Assembly: GCA_036268355.1 (NCBI GenBank)
Contig: DATAUG010000220.1
Location: forward strand, 1 to 6,927
Direction of reading: 5' to 3'
Length of the DNA stretch: 6,927 bases
From: DASQPJ01 sp036268355
GTDB lineage: Bacteria > Actinomycetota > Actinomycetes > Sporichthyales > Sporichthyaceae
The number at the start of each line of letters is the position of its first letter. Positions within the stretch are counted from its first letter, which is position 1. Under the pieces are notes generated by a model. It had not been told where the DNA came from and made no database searches. It worked only from the letters and a program-made list of their open reading frames with translations. A program made the position numbers and the translations under genes. Positions 1 through 5,574 of this stretch are shown one piece after another.

Positions 1-506
1 ACTGGGCTTGGCGGCCATCGCGGTGTGCTCCATCGAGTCGACTGTGAGAGGTCTCTCGAGGATCACGCGGTGGCCGCCCTACGCGTCTGTGCCACGCCCA
101 TCAGGCCCGGCTGTCGCACACCACTCTGCGGGACGCCACTCGGGCACTATTTCGTGTTCAGCGGGCGCGACATGTACACCACGGGCCATGTCGTGTTGAC
201 GAGCTGGTCGAGGGATCCGAGGTCACGGAAACAAGGTCCGGAGCCCTTTCTCGCCCATGGCCCGGGCTCGGGGTGTCCCGTCACACCGGGTCAGGGGGAT
301 ACCGCACCGGATCGGGCTCGCGGCGAGGGCTTCGCCGCGCTCGGCCACTGCAGCGCACACCATTGCCCGACCTCGCCCGACACGATCGATGGGTAGCTGC
401 CGTACCGGCGGGACACCCCGAAACCCGCCTGTGCGCGTGACCCGACGGCCAGTCAGAGTGCGGTCCGGTCGCCGCGGGGACGCCGGTGGATGGTTGGACG
501 AGGACT
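1..506. other. No convincing gene
   Basis: Open frames exist here on both strands, for example one running from the left edge to 396 on the plus strand. Their third codon positions are not enriched in G/C as in the real genes nearby, no ribosome binding site precedes their starts, and I recognise no family. The right end (about 400-506) lies downstream of the leftward tetR gene and should hold its terminator. A weak candidate is the pair GGCGGG (407-412) and CCCGCC (424-429), with no T-run. The left end could carry the tail of a gene outside the window, but I cannot show it. Confidence 0.5.
319..339. repeat. GC-rich hairpin, 8-bp stem
   Basis: The arms CGCGGCGA and TCGCCGCG pair perfectly around a five-base loop (GGGCT). 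It lies in a gene-poor stretch and has no adjacent T-run on either strand. It could be an actinobacterial terminator of the stem-only type or a chance GC-rich fold. Confidence 0.35.
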
Positions 507-1139
507 TCAGAGCTGCTGTGTACCGACGGGACGTGAGGTCCTGGGCCGGGCAGGCGGGCGCAGCGCGTCCGTGAGGGCGGTGACACCGGTAATGAGCACG
601 CCGGCGTCCACGCCGGCACGGGCGCAGGTCCACACCCCTTGGGCCAGGGTCGCCAGGCCGACCGCGGTGGTGTGCAGGTCGGCGATGGGCTCGGCCAGCT
701 CGCCCCGGTCGCGGGCCCGGTTCAGGGCGGCGAGCAGAGCGGCGGTGACACGGTCGAGGTGCGTGCGCACGCGGGCGGTAATCTGCGGCAGGTCTTCGCC
801 GACCTCGGCCATGGTCGTCGTCATCAGGCAGCCCCGTAGCAGCTGCTCACCCGGCACCGCGACCACCAGGTCCCGGAAATAACGGTCGATCCCGGCCAGG
901 CCGGCATCGGGATCGTCCAGCGGGCGCAGCGCCTCGGTCACGATGCGCTGCGCGTAGCGGTCCAGGACGGCCTGGAACAGGCCTTGTTTGTCGCCGAACT
1001 CTCCGTACAGCCTGGCCCTGGTGGTGCCGATGGCGCGGACCAGGCCGTCCATGGAGGCCGCCCGGTAGCCATGCGACCAGAACTCATCGGTGGCCAGATC
1101 GAGGATCTCCTCCCGACCCAGCTTGGCCACCCTCGGCAC
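507..1139 (-). CDS. TetR/AcrR-family transcriptional regulator
   Basis: The product is a 210-residue one-component repressor, the usual TetR length. The start chosen is the GTG at 1139-1137: AAGGGAG lies four bases upstream, and the in-frame sequence further upstream is unlike a TetR. A second GTG at 1130 is possible. The N-terminal DNA-binding domain spans about residues 9-55; helix-turn-helix helices run from about S29 to F48, followed by the family motif LYGEFGDKQGLF. The C-terminal ligand domain contains RGCLM at about 102-106. A cysteine at this place is seen in several TetR proteins, including electrophile or redox sensors such as NemR, so thiol sensing is possible but only inferred. 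The gene diverges from the dehalogenase/cupin unit. A palindrome (1252-1281) between them is the likely binding site and would control that unit and perhaps the regulator itself. The ligand is unknown. Confidence 0.93.
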   Translation of the reverse strand: MPRVAKLGREEILDLATDEFWSHGYRAASMDGLVRAIGTTRARLYGEFGDKQGLFQAVLDRYAQRIVTEALRPLDDPDAGLAGIDRYFRDLVVAVPGEQLLRGCLMTTTMAEVGEDLPQITARVRTHLDRVTAALLAALNRARDRGELAEPIADLHTTAVGLATLAQGVWTCARAGVDAGVLITGVTALTDALRPPARPRTSRPVGTQQL

Positions 1140-1227
1140 TTCGCTCCCTTCGACGCCCGCGACAAGTCCTCGCTGCGGCAGCGTACGTCCGCTGCCGCCT
1201 CGGCGTCCTGCACGCGAACGCCTGGGC

Positions 1228-1256
1228 TTGACGGATCCGCGCCAGATCCGTACCGT
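1228..1256 (+). promoter_or_regulatory. Promoter of the dehalogenase/cupin unit
   Basis: TTGACG (1228-1233) is a near-consensus -35 element. After exactly 17 bases comes TACCGT (1251-1256), a good actinobacterial -10 of the TAnnnT type. Transcription would start near 1263 and read into the rightward unit. The palindromic operator begins inside the -10, so a bound repressor would block polymerase. Confidence 0.6.
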
Positions 1257-1281
1257 TTCAGAACGATCGTTCTGTAACGGT
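1252..1281. promoter_or_regulatory. Probable TetR operator, 30-bp palindrome
   Basis: The left arm ACCGTTTCAGAACGA and the right arm TCGTTCTGTAACGGT are reverse complements with one mismatched pair in 15. The central 16 bases (1259-1274) are a perfect palindrome. It lies in the divergent intergenic region, 113 bases from the tetR start, and overlaps the -10 of the rightward promoter. This is the standard architecture for an autoregulated TetR family repressor with a divergent target. That this TetR is the binding protein is inferred from position. Confidence 0.75.
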
Positions 1282-1310
1282 GTTTGGGCTGCCTGGTGGG
1301 ACCGGTCGCA

Positions 1311-1672
1311 GTGACCGTCGAGGATTCGCGGACGGCCGATGTGGACGAGGGGGAGGGGGACCCGATCGTCTTCCTTCACGACAACCCGACCTCGTCCTAC
1401 CTGTGGCGCAACCTGATCCCCGTCCTGGCCGGAGAGGGCGGGTGCCGGCTCCCGATCTCATCGGAATGGGGAACTCGGGCAAGCCCGACATTGCCTACAC
1501 CCTCACCGACCATGCCCAATACCTCGACGCCTGGTTCGCCGCCATGGACCTGAGCGACATCGCCTTGGTCGTGCACGACTGGGAATCCGCGCTGGGCATC
1601 CACCCGGCCCGGCGCCGCCCGGCCATCGGCCAAGCCGTGCGGGACCGGCGGCGCATCTGTCTGGCTCGGTGA
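1311..1672 (+). pseudogene. Haloalkane dehalogenase fragment, frameshifted and truncated
   Basis: This is the N-terminal half of an alpha/beta-hydrolase of the haloalkane dehalogenase family, enzymes that cleave carbon-halogen bonds hydrolytically. The first segment (GTG start at 1311; TTG at 1284 possible) reads DPIVFLHDNPTSSYLWRN, the oxyanion-hole region. A net loss of one base near 1444-1450 then changes frame, and the second segment continues PDLIGMGNSGKPD, YLDAWFAAMDL and VVHDWESALG. The nucleophile Asp (codon 1577-1579), the halide-binding Trp after it and the oxyanion Asn are kept. The usual Gly in HGNP is Asp, and the Gly of HDWGSALG is Glu. Similarity ends near 1621, before the lid and the catalytic His, and a TGA closes the frame at 1670. 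Known members are about 300 residues, so no active enzyme can be made. It was probably the first gene under the TetR-controlled promoter. Confidence 0.85.
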
Positions 1673-1921
1673 CCGGCCATCGCCACCAACGATCTCGAGC
1701 TGTGTGCAGAATGGGCCGCCGTCCGCAGCAACACCCACCCCGACCCCGAACGTCTGGCCGCGATCACCGCAGAATGGGCGCAGCTGCACAGCCGCCACAT
1801 CGACTTGACGGCTCCCACGCCGTCGCCAGATCCTGCGGCCAACGCCGCCACCACCCCGGCCCGCAGAGGCCACGGCGAAGAAACCGATGCCCAGCCGGCC
1901 CTGCGCCCGCAAGGAGAACCG
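1673..1921 (+). pseudogene. Unidentified coding remnant in frame with the cupin
   Basis: Directly after the TGA at 1670-1672, the same frame stays open through the cupin gene. It has strong third-position G/C and reads sensibly as protein: a probable helix around DLELCAEWAAVR, then HPDPERLAAITAEWAQLH, then a Pro/Ala/Thr-rich linker. This looks like the C-terminal end of another protein, fused behind the broken dehalogenase by deletion or recombination. The join lies near 1621-1640. I do not recognise the family. A TTG at 1805 or read-through could in theory make an N-terminally extended cupin, but the cupin has its own strong start at 1922. Confidence 0.45.
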
Positions 1922-2305
1922 ATGCAGATCCTCCGCACCGAGCCGCCGTCGCCGGCAGGGGAACCGATGTTCACCGGCCAGGCATGGTTCACCTACCACT
2001 CCGGCAGCGGACCAGTGGCCTGCGCGAAGATCCACTTCGCCCCGGGCGCCCGCACCGCCTGGCACAGCCACTCCAACGGCCAGATCCTCTACGTCCTCGA
2101 AGGCGTGGCCAGAATCCAAGAACGCGGCGGCGCCTACCAAGACCTGCGAGCCGGTGACGCCGCCGTCTGCCCGGCCGGCATCGAGCACTGGCACGGCGCC
2201 GCCCCCGGCCACTTCATGACCCACCTGGCCATCCACGACGGCCAGGTCACCTGGGCCGAGCCCGTCGCCGAAACCGATTATCACGGCCAGGTATCCCCCG
2301 GCTGA
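1922..2305 (+). CDS. Small cupin, hydroxynitrile lyase-like metal site
   Basis: The product is a 127-residue single-domain cupin, intact and probably cytosolic (no signal peptide). The ATG is set by AAGGAG (1911-1916) five bases upstream. The first cupin motif reads GARTAWHSHSNGQ, with H48, H50 and Q54. The second includes PAGIEHWHGAAP, with H89, and THLAI follows with H101. The usual cupin Glu ligand is replaced by Gln. The spacing H-x-H-x3-Q-x34-H equals that of the manganese cupins typified by the Granulicella tundricola hydroxynitrile lyase, which releases or adds HCN at aldehydes. Many relatives have no tested activity, so the reaction here is not established; a small-molecule lyase, isomerase or oxygenase is possible. 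It lies last in the unit after the ruined dehalogenase and is the only intact product likely to be under TetR control. Confidence 0.9.
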   Translation: MQILRTEPPSPAGEPMFTGQAWFTYHSGSGPVACAKIHFAPGARTAWHSHSNGQILYVLEGVARIQERGGAYQDLRAGDAAVCPAGIEHWHGAAPGHFMTHLAIHDGQVTWAEPVAETDYHGQVSPG

Positions 2306-2740
2306 CCGCACAGCGAACTTTGTATTGTTCGGGACACTCCCACATTTCGCTGGACCTCACCCACGAGGGGTTGCGGTGGGTGAACCCGGGTTCACCCACC
2401 GACCCTCGCCGGCAACCATAGAGCGCCATGGCATTGCTCGAGATCGCCGACCGCCGCCTGGTCGAGGCCCGGATCGTCCCCGTCACCTGACCGACCCGGC
2501 ACGTCGGCGGGCACCTAAGTGACGCCCAGTCAGTTCACCGGGTCATGCCGATCCGGTGATCCTTCGGCGACCAGTCCCACAAACTCATTCGGTCAGCCCG
2601 GCGACACACTGGTCGCATGACGGACCTGCCTGGGCGAACGAGGCGGTGGAACTGCATCGCTCCGATGCTGCAGTCGGGCCCGCAGTTCAGCAGTGGGGTT
2701 GACAACCGTGCGGCGTGGGTGCCGACTCGCTCGTGGCCCG
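2306..2740. other. Intergenic stretch, no convincing gene
   Basis: It separates the cupin from the converging secreted-protein gene. It holds the 28-bp palindrome at 2374-2401. A very short frame at 2428-2490 would give 20 residues (starting MALLEIADRR) with good third-position G/C but no ribosome binding site, perhaps the stub of a lost gene. A 9-bp inverted repeat, GCGACCAGT (2567-2575) and ACTGGTCGC (2608-2616), has a 32-base spacer. A plus-strand TTGACA at 2699 has no matching -10. Longer open frames here lack coding character. Confidence 0.5.
2374..2401. repeat. 28-bp perfect palindrome, possible terminator
   Basis: Arms CGGTGGGTGAACCC and GGGTTCACCCACCG are exact reverse complements with no spacer. 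A further half-site, TCACCCAC, lies just upstream at 2357-2364. As RNA it would fold into a 12-bp stem with a CCGG loop, 69 bases after the cupin stop, so it may be a bidirectional terminator without a T-run. The lack of a natural loop and the extra half-site equally suit a protein-binding site. Confidence 0.55.
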
Positions 2741-3034
2741 TCAGTGTCCGGCGGGCGCGGGCGGCGGGACAGCCTGGCTGCAGATGTCGGCCGCCGCCTC
2801 ATCGCCGATCGGTGGGGTCGCGTCGTGCTTGACCATCGAGGCACAGTCCATGGCGTCGCCTCCGACCGCCATGCTGCAGGCCTGCCCGGCGTCCGGGGTC
2901 GCCAGCCCGACACCCTGGGCCTGTCCCATGCAGTCCTGCGCCCCGTCGGCGAACGCCGACGGGCTCGACACCACGGACATACCGGCGGCCAGCACCGCCG
3001 CAGCGAAAAACGATGAGACTCGACCGACACTCAT
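2741..3034 (-). CDS. Small secreted four-cysteine protein
   Basis: The product has 97 residues. The ATG at 3034-3032 has GAGGAG (3041-3046) six bases upstream. The N-terminus is a clear Sec signal peptide: Arg at 5, a hydrophobic stretch FFAAAVLAAG from about residue 9, and a likely cleavage after AFA at 29. The mature part is about 68 residues, with cysteines at 35, 53, 64 and 85, enough for two disulfides, and a Pro-rich end (PPPAPAG). It is acidic and small. I recognise no family and assign no function; small secreted Cys proteins of this shape are common as uncharacterised proteins in actinomycetes. The isomerase upstream on the same strand is about 167 bases away and exported too, but the gap makes a shared transcript uncertain. 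Confidence 0.8.
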   Translation of the reverse strand: MSVGRVSSFFAAAVLAAGMSVVSSPSAFADGAQDCMGQAQGVGLATPDAGQACSMAVGGDAMDCASMVKHDATPPIGDEAAADICSQAVPPPAPAGH

Positions 3035-3179
3035 CAGCTACTCCTCACACAGATCGGGAAAGATCCGGGCCGAGCCACGACCCCGCACGGACCTGCTTCG
3101 GGCATCTGCGGGTGGGGCTACCTGGCCGCACGGGAACGTAAACATCAAATTCAGCCGACCTGATCGACTTGCAGGACGA

Positions 3180-3192
3180 CCGCCCTTGGCGG
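3180..3192 (-). terminator. Weak hairpin after the isomerase gene
   Basis: On the minus strand CCGCC and GGCGG pair around AAG, beginning eight bases after the isomerase stop codon. The stem is only 5 bp and no T-run follows, so this is a tentative terminator. Confidence 0.25.
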
Positions 3193-3200
3193 GCAGCTTC

Positions 3201-3920
3201 TTATTCCTGAGCGGGTCGGCTCGGCTTGTCGGCGCTGACCGTGATCTTCTCGATGGTCACCTTGGTCCTGGGCACCTCCGAGGTCGGGGTCAGCGGGGTG
3301 GTGCTGGTGCCGCCGGCGGCGATCTTCTCGAGCACCTCGACCCCGAAGCGAATGTGCCCGAACGGGGTGTAGTTCGGGGCGAAGTCCGAGTTCTTGAACA
3401 TCATGAAGAACTGGCTGCCGTTGGTGTTGGCCCCACGGTTCGCCATCGCGATCACACCCTTGGCGTAGCGGGCGCCGGCCAAATTCTCGTCGGCGAAGGT
3501 GTACCCCGGCCCGCCACGCCCGGTCCCCGTCGGGTCCCCACACTGCAGCGCCCCGAACGTCGAGTTGCGTGCCGACAGATCGATCAGCCGGTGACACGGA
3601 CTGTTGTCGTAGTAGCCCTGCTTCGCGAGGCTGACGAAGGAATTCACCGTGCAGGGGGCGGCGGCCGCGTCCAGTTCCAGCACGATCGTGCCCTGATTGG
3701 TGACCAACGTCGCATACAGCGGCATGCCGGTTTCGGCCTTCGCCGGTGGCGCGTGGGCACTGCTCGGCGGACCGAGCGTGTCCGGCGGGTACTTGCAGGT
3801 GACGGTCGGCGAGGCACCGGCAGTCGCTCGGCCCAGCGGGGCCGCCGAGCCTGACCCAACCGCCGCGACCAAACCGAGGGCCGTGGCCCCGAGCAGGACC
3901 AGGCTTCGAACACAACGCAT
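3201..3920 (-). CDS. Secreted cyclophilin-type peptidyl-prolyl isomerase
   Basis: The product has 239 residues. The ATG at 3920 has GGAGG (3926-3930) five bases upstream. A Sec signal peptide covers residues 1 to about 27 (RSLVLLGATALGLVAAVG core, then GSGSAA). After a Pro/Ala-rich linker, the cyclophilin domain runs from about M66 to the end. It shows the strand LVTNQGTIVLELD, TVNSFVSLA at 91-99, PCHRLI at 108-113, LQCGDPTGTG at 125-134 and the core NGSQFFMMF at 167-175. The enzyme would speed cis/trans isomerisation of Xaa-Pro bonds in proteins folding outside the membrane. Cysteines at 42, 90, 109 and 127 follow the actinobacterial exported subgroup. The loop before LQCGDP (LSARNSTFGA) is slightly longer than usual, and the standard Phe before HR is Cys, as is common in this subgroup. 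No lipobox is present, so it is soluble or wall-associated. Confidence 0.94.
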   Translation of the reverse strand: MRCVRSLVLLGATALGLVAAVGSGSAAPLGRATAGASPTVTCKYPPDTLGPPSSAHAPPAKAETGMPLYATLVTNQGTIVLELDAAAAPCTVNSFVSLAKQGYYDNSPCHRLIDLSARNSTFGALQCGDPTGTGRGGPGYTFADENLAGARYAKGVIAMANRGANTNGSQFFMMFKNSDFAPNYTPFGHIRFGVEVLEKIAAGGTSTTPLTPTSEVPRTKVTIEKITVSADKPSRPAQE

Positions 3921-4364
3921 TTCCGCCTCCGGTCGCCCCGGTTCGGTGAGGCTGATCCTCGCCTTCGCCGAGCGTGGTCCAGGTCTTCGCCGGGCCCGGT
4001 GCTCTGCTCCACGGAATCAGCTCCGTATCGCCCCTGGCGGCGTCGACGACAACCCTAGAACCTGTTGCGAAAGATCGGCCCGCCTGCGTAACTGATGTGG
4101 CCGGCGGGGCGAACGTCCACCATGCCCTCCAGCTCCCGACGCGCCCACCCGTCGGATCTGCGACCGGACCTCCGTGTGTCTCGGCGCGCAGTGCCGGTGG
4201 AGCGGCGCGGTAGCCCGCAATTAAACGGCGAAGGCGACGTGGTTCGCGCTCTCCGCGAACACACGCCGCCCGTCGTCCGTTCTTCAAGGGTGCGGGTGGC
4301 GAAGCCCCCGCCCGCGGCGCGCGGTGCCGGAGACGCGACGCGGAGCGTCGCAATGTAACGCGAA
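3921..4364. other. Intergenic region with hairpins, no gene seen
   Basis: This lies between the isomerase start and the tRNA terminator. It should contain the isomerase promoter on the minus strand, but I see no convincing -35/-10 pair. Two compact hairpins are present: GTTCGCG and CGCGAAC around five bases (4242-4260), and GCGACGC and GCGTCGC around GGA (4335-4351). With the next hairpin they form a row of three structures after the tRNA end. The open frames across this stretch lack ribosome binding sites and recognisable domains. Confidence 0.5.
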
Positions 4365-4408
4365 AGATCCCCGTGCGAGTCCCCCGGAGGGGGCGAGCAC
4401 GGGGATCT
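4365..4408 (-). terminator. Strong hairpin terminator behind the tRNA-Met 3' end
   Basis: AGATCCCCGTGC (4365-4376) and GCACGGGGATCT (4397-4408) form a perfect 12-bp stem. An inner CCCCC/GGGGG stem around three bases caps it. Read on the minus strand, it begins 10 bases after the tRNA discriminator base and is followed by TTT. This is the expected place and form for termination of a tRNA transcript, so this side of the tRNA sequence is probably the original chromosomal flank. Confidence 0.75.
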
Positions 4409-4418
4409 CCCGGATCTG

Positions 4419-4460
4419 TAGCGGGGACAGGATTTGAACCTGTGACCTCTGGGTCATGAG
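4419..4460 (-). tRNA. 3' half of tRNA-Met (CAU), probable attR-like site
   Basis: Read on the minus strand, this is the end of a tRNA from the anticodon loop on. It has the loop CTCATGA with anticodon CAT, the 3' anticodon stem CCCAG, and the variable loop AGGTC. A T-arm follows, with stem ACAGG/CCTGT around TTCAAAT, then the acceptor strand CCCCGCT and discriminator A; CCA is not encoded. The 5' half is absent: the bases before the loop (AAGCTT) do not pair with CCCAG, and no D-arm or AGCGGGG acceptor strand lies at tRNA distance. Tyrosine integrases of actinobacterial elements commonly recombine within the 3' half of tRNA genes and leave exactly such a copy at one end. I therefore read it as an attachment-site scar with the element at higher coordinates. 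It is not a functional tRNA gene. Confidence 0.8.
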
Positions 4461-4470
4461 AAGCTTTATC

Positions 4471-4602
4471 AGCGGGTATTCGAGTCTCGTTGCGTCTCAC
4501 AACACGCTGTCTGACCCGCTATTTCGCTACTTTATTTGTCTCGATCGACGAAATGTGTCTCAGCGCCTCTAGAGGCGTCTCGGGTGCAAATCGGGGTGCA
4601 AA
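4471..4602. repeat. Repeat cluster beside the tRNA half, attachment arm-like
   Basis: Several short repeats are packed here. GTCTC occurs five times (starts 4484, 4494, 4538, 4557, 4577). GGGTGCAAA occurs twice, 12 bp apart (4582-4590 and 4594-4602). AGCGGGT (4471-4477) is inverted as ACCCGCT (4514-4520). CGCCTCTAGAGGCG (4564-4577) is a perfect 14-bp palindrome. The stretch is also locally AT-richer (4520-4555). Such iterated oligomers next to a tRNA core are typical of arm-type sites bound by integrase and excisionase. No integrase gene is visible nearby, so the role is inferred from position. Confidence 0.5.
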
Positions 4603-4692
4603 ACTCGGACGGCGCCGCGAGGCCGGTGGAGCCGTCCCGACTGGATGCCGCGCTCCCGGAACCGCAGTCGGTCCGCCTGCATCGAACCACCT

Positions 4693-5073
4693 ATGGACCA
4701 CTTGTCCTCGGTTGTCGCCGATGCGTTGGCGCGTTTCGAAGAGCGGATCCGGGCGGTGGAAGCACGTCGCGTGGACCCGCCTGCCGATGCGTTGTCGACG
4801 CCGCGATCAGTGGTCTGGCCGGACCTGGACGAACGAAGCGCCGGCGCCGAGTGGCGGCACCTGGGTAATGTCCGCGCCGGCCCGCGGAGCCGCCGCAGCG
4901 GGGCCGGCGCCCGGCCTTCGCCGGGGCGATACCCGGCGCGCGCGAAGCGGATCGCGGCCAGGAGATCCCGCCTGCGCCACCGGAGGACCAGGCCGCGTCG
5001 TGATCGCCGTGGCGACCCGGGCCTCGGCGATCCACACGGGGCGGTGCCTGTTGCGCTGAACTTCAGGAAGTGA
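4693..5073 (+). CDS. Possible hypothetical gene, perhaps only a 5' fragment
   Basis: The ATG at 4693 opens a frame beginning MDHLSSVVADALARFEER with a helical, charged start and good third-position G/C up to about residue 60 (WPDLDERSAGAEWRHL). After that the composition becomes Arg/Gly/Pro-rich with no plausible fold, which suggests an old frameshift near 4865-4880. The pattern W-P-D-L-D followed by an E-W pair faintly recalls plasmid and integrative-element proteins of the DUF4913 type, but this is a weak likeness. No good ribosome binding site is seen. It lies just inside the putative element end. Confidence 0.3.
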   Translation: MDHLSSVVADALARFEERIRAVEARRVDPPADALSTPRSVVWPDLDERSAGAEWRHLGNVRAGPRSRRSGAGARPSPGRYPARAKRIAARRSRLRHRRTRPRRDRRGDPGLGDPHGAVPVALNFRK

Positions 5074-5116
5074 GCCCGGCAGCCAGCCGGACGCTCGGTG
5101 AACCGGGCTTCGCGTT
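5067..5116. repeat. REP-like hairpin repeat, copy A
   Basis: GAAG, a TGA bulge and GCCCGG (5067-5079) pair with CCGGGCTTC (5103-5111), and the copy ends in CGCGTTTT. It shares the ends GTGAGCCC and CGGGCTTCGCGTT with copies B and C but is more diverged inside. Confidence 0.5.
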
Positions 5117-5118
5117 TT

Positions 5119-5484
5119 CCACGCGCCGCGTTCCCGACAGACCGTGCCGGTGGGGGGCTGCCGGCGATCTGCACCGGGGTTGCCGAGGCAGTAGCAGCGG
5201 GAAGTGAGCCCCAGACCCGTCCGGACGGACATGGCGCTCGGACTTCGCGCCTTTGGGGTGCACCGGCGACCCGACCAGGAATCAGCTCGCCGATTGCGGT
5301 TGGTGACACGATCCTCACCGGCACCCGACCGGGGTGGTGGGACGGGGTATCGATCGGTTGCGGGCAACGAACGGGCATTGACCGACCCAGGTGCGATTTT
5401 CCGGTCTTCTCCTCGTAACACCGATCGCGGGTATTGGTTAACGGCGGGCCCGGCACGGTGTCAGAAATTCGACGCGACCGCGTA
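5119..5484. other. Non-coding stretch holding repeat copy B
   Basis: Open frames on both strands have only moderate third-position G/C and no recognisable domains. A minus-strand frame around 5280-5420 has a GAGGAG-like site ahead of it but does not read like protein. Apart from the hairpin repeat at 5201-5253, I see nothing definite. The right end (5430-5484) should contain promoter elements for the lipoprotein gene; TAATCT (5483-5488) is a possible -10 with a poor -35. Confidence 0.4.
5201..5253. repeat. REP-like hairpin repeat, copy B
   Basis: It begins GAAGTGAGCCCC and ends CTCGGACTTCGCG, so GAAGT and GAGC pair with GCTC and ACTTC across the unit. A perfect 12-bp palindrome, CCGTCCGGACGG (5217-5228), sits in the middle. 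About 40 of 46 aligned positions match copy C. Confidence 0.6.
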
Positions 5485-5530
5485 ATCTCAGCCGGCTACC
5501 GTCCGACATCTCAGGCGGCTAGCGTCCAAC
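5485..5530. repeat. 23-bp tandem direct repeat upstream of the lipoprotein
   Basis: Two adjacent 23-base units (5485-5507 and 5508-5530) match at 20 positions. Each starts ATCTCAG and contains CGGCTA-CGTCC followed by AC. They end 44 bases before the lipoprotein ATG, in the expected promoter or leader zone. A two-site regulator-binding region or a simple duplication are both possible. Confidence 0.65.
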
Positions 5531-5574
5531 CCCAATCCGGGGGTGCCCGGCACCTGTCCGGGGAGGAACAAATC

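Noticed and set aside
25..396. Plus-strand open frame from the left edge
   Set aside because: Third codon positions are not G/C-biased, it has no ribosome binding site, and the residues resemble no family.
1397..2311. 304-residue minus-strand open frame opposite the dehalogenase and cupin
   Set aside because: It is antisense to clearly recognisable proteins and is Gly/Val-rich as expected from reversed high-GC codons. It has no domain of its own.
2715..3854. 379-residue plus-strand open frame
   Set aside because: It is antisense to the secreted four-cysteine protein and the cyclophilin, both of which have signal peptides and ribosome binding sites.
3151..4500. 449-residue minus-strand open frame starting beside the tRNA half
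   Set aside because: It reads through the tRNA 3' half (giving EVTGSNPVPAT, a familiar translated-tRNA artefact), its terminator and then out of frame through the isomerase gene. It is a shadow frame.
4419..4520. A complete but odd tRNA using AGCGGGT (minus strand, 4520-4514) as the 5' acceptor arm
   Set aside because: The distance to the 3' end is about 102 bases, no D-arm or anticodon stem forms, and the acceptor pairing has a mismatch. The 3' half alone is supported.
4569..5456. 295-residue minus-strand open frame
   Set aside because: Moderate third-position G/C, Arg/Pro/Ser-rich composition, no domain, and it crosses two hairpin repeats. Judged non-coding.
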